Below the pieces are notes generated by a model that was not told where the DNA came from, made no database searches, and saw only the letters and a program-made list of their open reading frames with translations. The translations under genes and the position numbers were made by a program. DNA of 64,000 bases from Lachnospiraceae bacterium (lineage in GTDB: Bacteria; Bacillota; Clostridia; Lachnospirales; Lachnospiraceae): NCBI GenBank assembly GCA_024683645.1, contig JAIKYA010000075.1:1-64000 (forward strand), given 5' to 3'. This document shows, piece after piece, positions 33,358 to 40,516 of the stretch; the stretch's first letter is position 1; each line of letters begins with the position of its first letter.

Positions 33358-36300
33358 TTATTTGATCTTATAGCTTCCCTTTGCAGCACCTGCATAAGCA
33401 GAACCCTTACCATAGGCAATGACCACTGCCTTGCCCTTTGTCAGGTTGTTATAGCATTTAACCGTAACATTGACTTTCTGCCCTTTCAGCATAACATCTG
33501 TCCTGCCGGGGAATACACGCTCGCCTGTAAATGCAAGCGATTTTGCAGGCTTCAGATCGGTACTCTTTGCATATACCTTTACCTTAGCAGCAGCGATATC
33601 TATCGTCTTGGTATCCTTCGGATAGATAGTCACTTCTTTTTCGATGACACCGCCCTTGTAATTATTTCTTCCGGTCACTCTTATAACTGCCTTCAGTTTT
33701 TCGGATTTGACCATAGTGACGGTATTCTTTTCGAGCACCTTGCCGTCAAGCAGCACCTCAACTGTATAGTCTTTCGCATTCAGAAGCGTTCTGCCTTCAT
33801 CAACATATACCCTGGGCACTACTTTGTTCTTCTTGTTCACGACCATATCCGCAGCATTTATGCTGATAACGCCTTCGACGAATTCACCTTCCGTCACGGT
33901 ATAAGCCTGATTCTTTATTGCTTTCTGTCCCTTATAGTTTCCGGCAAACTTGATGGAATAAGCCGCACTGCCCTTTTTGTTCTTCGGGAAGCTTACTTTA
34001 AAGTCACGGCCTGCAACGAGGCTTCTTGAGCCGCAGTTTACGCTGATAACGGGTCTTGATCCGTTGATGCTGTAGGTAACCGTCGTCTTATCAGCCTTCG
34101 CATTCACCATGCCTTCCTTATCGGCCTTTATCTTGAATGTCTTGGTAACCACACCGGTAAATCCGCCGTAGCCTGCAACGGTAACCTTAGCTTTGCCTGC
34201 GTTAAGATTATTGCTGTAGTATACCTTATAATCATTACCCTCTTTCAGGACATTGCCGTCTCCATCCTTAACGATAAGCTCTTCCGCTGAAAGCTCCACT
34301 GCCTTGCCGTTATAGACTTTGCTGATACCCTTGCCCAGTGAAGCCCTGATGCTGAGTTTCTTCTTATCAGCTACACGGCTTACAACAACGCTGATGGTAT
34401 CCTTGTAATTTCCTTCACCCTTGATCGTTACCTTATCTTTACCGTTGGCTGTTGCCGTAAAGTCTTTACCGTTCTTGAGCATTATGCCGTTATAAGCAAG
34501 CACTACCTTGGGATCCTTATCCCCGTCTGCTATAAAGTAAGCGGGGCAGGCTATCTTGCTGCTCTTTAAGCTCTTCTGGACAATGGTGAACTCAAGAGTC
34601 TTACTGCACTTGTACATTCCCTTGCCTGTGATGATCGCCTGTGCGGTTCCGACATTCTTGTTATTCTTGTATTTTACGGTAAAATCGGTTCCTTCATACA
34701 GTTCATGTCCCTTATACCATACCTTTACCAACGGCTTGAGCGCGGTACCCGTATATGTCATAGAGTATTTGCCCGAGCTGTTCTTTGATACGGTATCGTA
34801 GGTCGTATCTGCATTTCTTACAAATCTGAAATCCATACCGTTTAAGTTAAACGGCTCTTCCACATCGGCTTTTGTTATCTTAAAGCTTCCCTTCAGTTCT
34901 CCGGTATATTTTCCTATACCGTAAGCAACCACATGTCCGGTACCGGCCTCTGCATTATCGCTGTAGACACATACATAGTCTGTGAACGGAACGAGTACGT
35001 AGTCACCATCCTTAATGGTCACCTTGGGAGTCTTTCTCTCCTCACTTACAACTGTCGTGGTATATTCCAGCTCCATCTTAAGCTTTGAGATATTCTTACC
35101 TGCAGGCTGCTCAAAGCCGTTGGCGCTGACTGAGGTGATCTCCAGTTCTTCAATGATAAGACCGTTTTCTGCATTTAATACCAGAGCCTCTTTTCCTGTT
35201 CCTTTACCATTAATGGTCACATCATTTGCAGGATCCTTCAGCCTCTCCTCCAGTTTCTGACCCTTCTTAAGCTTCAGCTTAAGCTCATTGATCTTTTCCC
35301 TGCTGTCAAGTCTTGTCTCAGCCTTCTTGCCTTCGGTGATGACCTTCTGCATATAGCCATCATCCACAGCTGTGAATCTGAGTCCTTCATTTGCGGAAAC
35401 TGTCTTTCTTCCGACAGGACTGTAGAAGCCCTGCACGCCTTCTTTCTTTGCACCCTTGCTGATCGCGTTATCCACGGGAGTAAAGACCGTATCCTGCATA
35501 GCCTCTGCGATCCGGGCATCACCGTTTACTGTCTCGATCAGCTTGTCACCGTTTTCGTTCAGTACGGTATATGAGCTGTTCTCCACAGCCATCATCTTGC
35601 AGCGTACTTTGCATCTCACCTTGCAGCGTACTTTACAACGTACCTTGCAGCGTACTTTGCATCTTACCTTGCAACGCACCTTGCAGCGTACCTTACAGCG
35701 TACGTTTGCCGACTTCAGATCGTTTTTGTTCTTCTCATATTCTGCCTGATCCGCTGCTGTCCAGTCCTCGGACAGAAGGCTTGCGTCAGCGGCGATCGCA
35801 GCCTGTTCATCTGCAGTCCATGCCATATTATCGATAAAGCTGCTGTAGAGATTTTCATCATCCTCAGTCCAGTCAAGGCCGTCCATATCCGGCTCCCAGT
35901 TTTCGTCAAAGACTCCTCCATCCTTCCAGGGAGCACTGTAGATATCATAGGGTACCATGGTTATATCGCAGTCCGCATATTCCGAACCCCAGCTAAGGCC
36001 CTGGGGAAATACCGTGCTCTCACCCTTGTCTATCAGCGTATATTTCCAGTAATTCTTATAAAAGCCGTCATCGCCGTCTTTTTTGATCTCTATATATCTG
36101 TTTTTTCCGGGCCAGTTACTGTCATAGATCGCTATAGCTGAACCGGAAGCAGCTCTGCCTTCGATCACATCATAAGCCAGAACAGCATGGCCGCCCTCGG
36201 GTCCGAAGAGTCCGAGCACCACGGGCTTACCGCTGCTCTTTATCTCTTCCGCTATCTCTGTAGCTGTTGCCGGTATAGAATAGCAATACTGCACCCTGTC

Positions 36301-37908
36301 GTCGTACTGGGATATCTGAAGTCCTTCAAGAAGCTTCCTCAGATCACTGTTCATATCTTCTCTCTTGTCATCGGAAGGATCACGGTCCACTTCATATCCA
36401 AGCATCAGATCAGACGAAGCATATGCACCCTTTTTATAGTTATCGGACAGCAGATCCCTTGCAAAGAACATGGCGCCACCTGCAGACATGCCGTAACAGC
36501 TGCCGCCCCATTCATCATCAAAAACCTCAAATACAACATCTCCCTTTTCACCAAAGATTTCGTTATAACGCTCTTTCGGAATGTGATAATGCCATTCTTC
36601 TTTATATCCGAGTGTGTTTATGTCAGGTATCCAGTAAGTGTTCTCAAAAGAAAAGCTCAGGTCCGGGAAATCAGGATCGCTCGGCAGGGGTATTTCCCTG
36701 GGAAGCCCGTACTCATAAACTATATTATCGCAGCCATAATCATAGTGATTAAGATTCCAGTCATTCTTATCTCCGGCATAATATATCCTTTTAAGACCAT
36801 TGATCGAAACCGGCTCGGTCCATGCCGCAGCTGCAGCCCGGACAGGTAAACCAAGTCTTTCCACACTTGTTCCGTCAAACATGGATCCTTCAAAATCATC
36901 CATGTTAAAGCTTCTTATATCGAGTCGTTTAAGGGCTTTGCAGTCTTTGAAAGCATCTTTGACAGTAATATGACCGCTTACGGGAAAGCTATGCAGATCA
37001 AGGTCCTCAAGCGCGGAGCAGCCTTCAAACATATGTGAAATACCTTCATCACCATCGGCTCCGCTGAGCTTTACCTTATTGAATGAAACGATATCCAGAG
37101 ATTTCAGTTTTGAACAGCCATCGAACATATGGCTCATATTCTCTACCTCGCCGGTATCAAACTTAAGGACCAGTTTTTCGAGAGATGAACAGCCTTGAAA
37201 CATATAAGCCATATTGGTAACAGCTGAGGTATCGAAAGTACCGAAGTTTATCTCTTTCAGACTGCTGCAGCCTGCGAACCAGTAGCTCACATCCGTCATT
37301 CCCGAAATATCCAATGCACTGACATCTATATATTCCAGATTCTTACAATCCTGAAACATCCATGAATATAAACCGTTTGGTGAGACTATGCCATCCTCAA
37401 ACTTTATACCCTTTGTTTTAGTGCTCTGAAAACCGTTAAACAGTCCCACTGAGGGAACAACAGGTTTGGCGTTTATCATCGCCGGTATAAGAAGATATTC
37501 CGGAAACTCCTCCGCCTTATCCCCTTTAAAATTTAGTAACCAGTTTTTACTTCCGTCATCGTTTATATCAAAATGCTCGGCATACCACTGATCCGTCATT
37601 TTTGTAAACAGCTCGTCCGTCAGCGCATCCGCCTTCTCTTCCGAAGCATCAAAAACATCTTTGGCATCAAAAACTGTCTCTCCTGCCGCTTCGGTCTGCA
37701 AAGCCATATCTTCCTTTTTACCGTTAATCAGGTCCAAGACCTCTGCGGAAGTGTCTTCAACAAATACTTCTTCCGAAGCTTCATCCTCATCTGCGGTAAT
37801 GACCTCCTCATATGACGACTCATCTCCGGCCGCATATGCATAGGCGTCGAGACTTCCCGTCAGCATCACCGTACACATCAGAGCAGCTAAAAATCTTTTT
37901 CCTTTCAT
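33358..37908 (-). CDS. large secreted protein: BspA-like repeats, papain-like domain, VRCK tract, Ig-like repeats
   Basis: The second ATG (37908) is favoured because AAGGA lies 8 nt upstream; the first ATG sits on that site. The 1516-aa product has a signal peptide (MKGKRFLAALMCTVMLTGSL), an acidic linker (about 29-75), BspA/DUF285-type repeats (about 160-350; AYMFQGCSSLEKL, SHMFDGCSKLKSLD), and a papain-like domain with Cys471 in WGGSCYGMSAGG, His574 in EGGHAVLAYDV and Asp596/Asn598 in YDSNWPG. An acidic DUF-like stretch and nine VRCK units (736-771) follow. The last 600 residues are Ig-like modules (ADGTDFTVKYKNN-like; GEGNYKDT) as in the protein at 7370. Protease activity is inference. First gene before gpsA-moxR-VWA. 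Confidence 0.85.
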   Translation of the reverse strand: MKGKRFLAALMCTVMLTGSLDAYAYAAGDESSYEEVITADEDEASEEVFVEDTSAEVLDLINGKKEDMALQTEAAGETVFDAKDVFDASEEKADALTDELFTKMTDQWYAEHFDINDDGSKNWLLNFKGDKAEEFPEYLLIPAMINAKPVVPSVGLFNGFQSTKTKGIKFEDGIVSPNGLYSWMFQDCKNLEYIDVSALDISGMTDVSYWFAGCSSLKEINFGTFDTSAVTNMAYMFQGCSSLEKLVLKFDTGEVENMSHMFDGCSKLKSLDIVSFNKVKLSGADGDEGISHMFEGCSALEDLDLHSFPVSGHITVKDAFKDCKALKRLDIRSFNMDDFEGSMFDGTSVERLGLPVRAAAAAWTEPVSINGLKRIYYAGDKNDWNLNHYDYGCDNIVYEYGLPREIPLPSDPDFPDLSFSFENTYWIPDINTLGYKEEWHYHIPKERYNEIFGEKGDVVFEVFDDEWGGSCYGMSAGGAMFFARDLLSDNYKKGAYASSDLMLGYEVDRDPSDDKREDMNSDLRKLLEGLQISQYDDRVQYCYSIPATATEIAEEIKSSGKPVVLGLFGPEGGHAVLAYDVIEGRAASGSAIAIYDSNWPGKNRYIEIKKDGDDGFYKNYWKYTLIDKGESTVFPQGLSWGSEYADCDITMVPYDIYSAPWKDGGVFDENWEPDMDGLDWTEDDENLYSSFIDNMAWTADEQAAIAADASLLSEDWTAADQAEYEKNKNDLKSANVRCKVRCKVRCKVRCKVRCKVRCKVRCKVRCKVRCKMMAVENSSYTVLNENGDKLIETVNGDARIAEAMQDTVFTPVDNAISKGAKKEGVQGFYSPVGRKTVSANEGLRFTAVDDGYMQKVITEGKKAETRLDSREKINELKLKLKKGQKLEERLKDPANDVTINGKGTGKEALVLNAENGLIIEELEITSVSANGFEQPAGKNISKLKMELEYTTTVVSEERKTPKVTIKDGDYVLVPFTDYVCVYSDNAEAGTGHVVAYGIGKYTGELKGSFKITKADVEEPFNLNGMDFRFVRNADTTYDTVSKNSSGKYSMTYTGTALKPLVKVWYKGHELYEGTDFTVKYKNNKNVGTAQAIITGKGMYKCSKTLEFTIVQKSLKSSKIACPAYFIADGDKDPKVVLAYNGIMLKNGKDFTATANGKDKVTIKGEGNYKDTISVVVSRVADKKKLSIRASLGKGISKVYNGKAVELSAEELIVKDGDGNVLKEGNDYKVYYSNNLNAGKAKVTVAGYGGFTGVVTKTFKIKADKEGMVNAKADKTTVTYSINGSRPVISVNCGSRSLVAGRDFKVSFPKNKKGSAAYSIKFAGNYKGQKAIKNQAYTVTEGEFVEGVISINAADMVVNKKNKVVPRVYVDEGRTLLNAKDYTVEVLLDGKVLEKNTVTMVKSEKLKAVIRVTGRNNYKGGVIEKEVTIYPKDTKTIDIAAAKVKVYAKSTDLKPAKSLAFTGERVFPGRTDVMLKGQKVNVTVKCYNNLTKGKAVVIAYGKGSAYAGAAKGSYKIK
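35596..35703 (-). repeat. nine in-frame 12-bp repeats encoding VRCK
   Basis: Nine contiguous 12-bp units inside the 1516-aa gene each encode Val-Arg-Cys-Lys. Codons vary (GTA/GTG; CGC/CGT/AGA; TGC/TGT; AAG/AAA) but every change is synonymous. The tract adds nine cysteines and eighteen basic residues between the papain-like part and the C-terminal Ig-like modules. Flanking sequence (SAN before, MMAV after) is not repetitive. Confidence 0.97.
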
Positions 37909-37976
37909 GATCATCTTCCTTTCTGCACAAACTGCTTATTCCCTGTGGTCTCCTGGTCAATGGTTTAACTCTTATA

Positions 37977-38960
37977 CTATTTCACACACTCATTGCACAG
38001 TTTTGATATAGTGCCGTACAGCACATCATTATCACCTGCGCCCATGACAACGATTATATACGGATCTCCCGCTGCCGAATCAACCGAGAGTATCATGCAC
38101 CTTCCCGCAGACGCGGTGCTTCCTGTCTTTCCGCCGATCACGGTGACTTCTCCGGGCTTTTTATATGCACCTGTCAGATAAGAGTTCGTGGAAGTGATAT
38201 CCTTCGATTGCGGCTCTCCTTCGGCATTACGGTAGTCAACGGTGTATTTGACCGTCTGTATCATCCTCACAAATTCCTCATGTTTTAGAGCTTCGTTAAA
38301 CATAAGATAAAGGTCATACGCGCTGGTATAATGATCCTCATTCGGAAGGCCGTGGGGATTTACAAAATGCGTATGTGTACAGCCAAGCTGAAGGGCTCGT
38401 GTATTCATCATGTCAACAAAATGCTCAACATTGTCGCCGAAACGTATGGCAAGCGCAAGAGCTGCATCATTTGAAGAATTGACGAGAGTCGCATAAAGCA
38501 GCTGGCTGACTGTGAGGCTGTCTCCCTCCTTGAGCCCGAATAGCTGCACACCCTGTTCGCGTATGTTCACATCGCCTACGATCACTTCCTCGCTCAGATC
38601 CTGACAGTTCTCAAGAACGATCAGAGCTGTCATTATCTTGGTAAGCGATGCGGGGTAAAGCCTGTCATTCGCCTTATATGAGTATACTACCTTCCGCTCA
38701 CTTACATTATATACGCAGGCAGCTTTCAGTTCAGAAGTATCAACGGAAGCGCTGTCCGTGATATCTTCGGCCGTGGCACAGAGTTCTTCTGCAAAAAAAG
38801 GCAGTTTTCCGGCTTCTGTCTGTGTATCAATGGAAAAATTGGAATTTCCGTCAAGTGAACCGTAAGGAAGGTCCGGCTTGCTGCCGCCGCAGCCCGTAAG
38901 CAGGAGCATAACGGCAAGCGCGCAGCCGCTGATCATTTTTTCAGTCTTTATATATTTCAC
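37977..38960 (-). CDS. D-alanyl-D-alanine carboxypeptidase (S11, PBP5-like) lipoprotein
   Basis: I favour GTG at 38960 (GGAG just upstream, basic KYIKTEK before the hydrophobic core) over ATG at 38936, which lacks a ribosome site. The product of about 327 aa has a lipobox LLTGC and is thus membrane-tethered outside. The serine-protease-like motifs are SxxK in ASLTKIMTA, SxN in VNSSNDAALAL and KTG in GGKTGSTASAG. It trims the terminal D-Ala of peptidoglycan stem peptides. It is the last gene of the mreB-to-mgsA cluster and overlaps mgsA. The short C-terminus lacks the beta domain and amphipathic anchor of classic PBP5, consistent with lipid anchoring. Confidence 0.9.
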   Translation of the reverse strand: MKYIKTEKMISGCALAVMLLLTGCGGSKPDLPYGSLDGNSNFSIDTQTEAGKLPFFAEELCATAEDITDSASVDTSELKAACVYNVSERKVVYSYKANDRLYPASLTKIMTALIVLENCQDLSEEVIVGDVNIREQGVQLFGLKEGDSLTVSQLLYATLVNSSNDAALALAIRFGDNVEHFVDMMNTRALQLGCTHTHFVNPHGLPNEDHYTSAYDLYLMFNEALKHEEFVRMIQTVKYTVDYRNAEGEPQSKDITSTNSYLTGAYKKPGEVTVIGGKTGSTASAGRCMILSVDSAAGDPYIIVVMGAGDNDVLYGTISKLCNECVK

Positions 38961-39339
38961 GCCACTCCAGATCCCCTCTGTCAAGTGCTTTTATCATCAG
39001 CTCCGCACTGGCCAGATTGGTCGCCAGCGGGATATTATGCATATCGCAGAGCCTTAAAAGGTTGAGAGCATCCAGTTCATGAGTCATGGGACTCAGCGGA
39101 TCTCTCAGAAGTATCATAAGGTCTATCTCGTTATGCTCTATCTGTATTCCCAGCTGCTGCTCGCCGCCCAGCTGGCCGGACAGAAACTTATGAACGTTTA
39201 AGTTCGTCACTTCTTCGATAAGCCGTCCTGTCGTGCCCGTGGCATAAAGTTCATGCCGCGCAAGGATCCCCCTGTAAGCTATACAGAGATCCTGCATGAG
39301 ACGTTTCTTTGCATCATGTGCGATCAGTGCGATTTTCAT
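38941..39339 (-). CDS. mgsA: methylglyoxal synthase
   Basis: This 132-aa enzyme converts dihydroxyacetone phosphate to methylglyoxal, a glycolytic bypass. It opens MKIALIAHDAKKRLMQ; phosphate-binding TGTTGRLIEE and GQLGGEQQLG and the catalytic region DLMILLRDPLSPMTHELD are intact. It lies 15 nt after rodA, an arrangement seen in other Clostridia. A GGGG ribosome site precedes the ATG. Confidence 0.96.
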   Translation of the reverse strand: MKIALIAHDAKKRLMQDLCIAYRGILARHELYATGTTGRLIEEVTNLNVHKFLSGQLGGEQQLGIQIEHNEIDLMILLRDPLSPMTHELDALNLLRLCDMHNIPLATNLASAELMIKALDRGDLEWREIYKD

Positions 39340-39354
39340 TCTGTAACCCCTTTA

Positions 39355-40515
39355 TCATAATTGATTAAAATCCGGTTCCGGCATTGCTACATACTGAACG
39401 GTCTTTCTCTCCTGGGTCTTCTTCCTCAGGCTTACGCTCAGCACAAATCCCATCCCGGCATAGAGACTTACCAGACTGGTCAGCCCGTAGCTCACGAAAG
39501 GCAGCGGCAGACCGGTATTCGGCAGCAGGCCGGTGGTAACTCCCACGTTTATAAAACTCTGGAAACATATTATCGAGCCCATGCCGAAACAGATTATCTG
39601 TCCGGACAGGTCTGCCGCGTTCATTCCCGTCCTGAAACACTCCGCGGCTATCAGCATCAGCAATACTATCACGGCGGCGGATCCCACAAAACCGGTCTCC
39701 TCGCCTATTATGGCAAATATAAAGTCCGTCTGGGGTTCCGAAATGTAATTGCCGTTCTTAACTGAGCCTATCTCGTTATTATTCAGCCCCTTGCCCCACA
39801 GCTGTCCGCTGCCTATTGCAGTAATGGAATTCTGCTGCTGATAGGCTGTGGTAAGTGCATATTTATCAGGCTGCAGCCAGGCAAGCACACGTTCCTGCTG
39901 ATAAGGCTTGACCAGAGTCTGATCCGGCTGCAGTATAAGGAATATCACAACAACTACTGCCGGCACCACAACCGCAAGCGTACCTATTATTATCTTGTGG
40001 CTCAGTCCGCCAACATAGAGAATCATGCAGAATATGATCACCAGCATGATAGTGGTTGACAGATCCGGCTGCTTGTATACAAGATATAGTGGCGGCAGTA
40101 TCAGCCCGATCATGATCCCGATGATCCTTATGTCATTTATACGCTCTCTGTTCTTCATTATAAACTGAGCATAAAAAAGTATCAACAGGATTTTTGCCGT
40201 CTCGGAAGGCTGGAATCTTATGCCTGCTATCTCTATCCAGCGCTGCGCATTGTGCGAACTGTCACCGAAACGGTCCACCAGTATAAGCAGCCCCATATTA
40301 AAGAAATATATGAGCCAGTAAAACTTCAGCGTGAAATGATAATCAAAGAAGGCTATCACCAGCATCACAAATACTCCGAATACCACACCGAAAGCCTGTT
40401 TGGTCTGCACGGAGGCCTTGGCACTCCCTATAGCCACCAGCCCCATGACCGAGATAGTTATCAGCAGGATCACAAGGCGAAGATTAAAATTTCTGATCTC
40501 CAGTTTCTGTTTCAT
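39355..40515 (-). CDS. rodA: RodA-type SEDS peptidoglycan polymerase
   Basis: This 386-aa polytopic membrane protein (about ten helices) is the glycan polymerase of the elongation machinery. SEDS signatures are present: FQPSETAKILLILFYAQF, QPDLSTTIMLVIIFCMILY, GSGQLWGKGLNNN, ETDFIFAIIGEE-like QTDFIFAIIGEETGFVG, and GLPLPFVSYGLTSLVSLYAG near the end. It follows its cognate transpeptidase PBP2 by 1 nt, with GGAGGAGACTGAT as ribosome site inside the end of the PBP2 gene. No min genes lie between them. Confidence 0.95.
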   Translation of the reverse strand: MKQKLEIRNFNLRLVILLITISVMGLVAIGSAKASVQTKQAFGVVFGVFVMLVIAFFDYHFTLKFYWLIYFFNMGLLILVDRFGDSSHNAQRWIEIAGIRFQPSETAKILLILFYAQFIMKNRERINDIRIIGIMIGLILPPLYLVYKQPDLSTTIMLVIIFCMILYVGGLSHKIIIGTLAVVVPAVVVVIFLILQPDQTLVKPYQQERVLAWLQPDKYALTTAYQQQNSITAIGSGQLWGKGLNNNEIGSVKNGNYISEPQTDFIFAIIGEETGFVGSAAVIVLLMLIAAECFRTGMNAADLSGQIICFGMGSIICFQSFINVGVTTGLLPNTGLPLPFVSYGLTSLVSLYAGMGFVLSVSLRKKTQERKTVQYVAMPEPDFNQL

Positions 40516-40516
40516 A

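Noticed and set aside
35456-35749. plus-strand ORF with repeated LQRT units opposite the VRCK tract
   Set aside because: It is the other strand of the 12-bp repeat; the minus-strand frame is the one with synonymous-only variation and a signal peptide.
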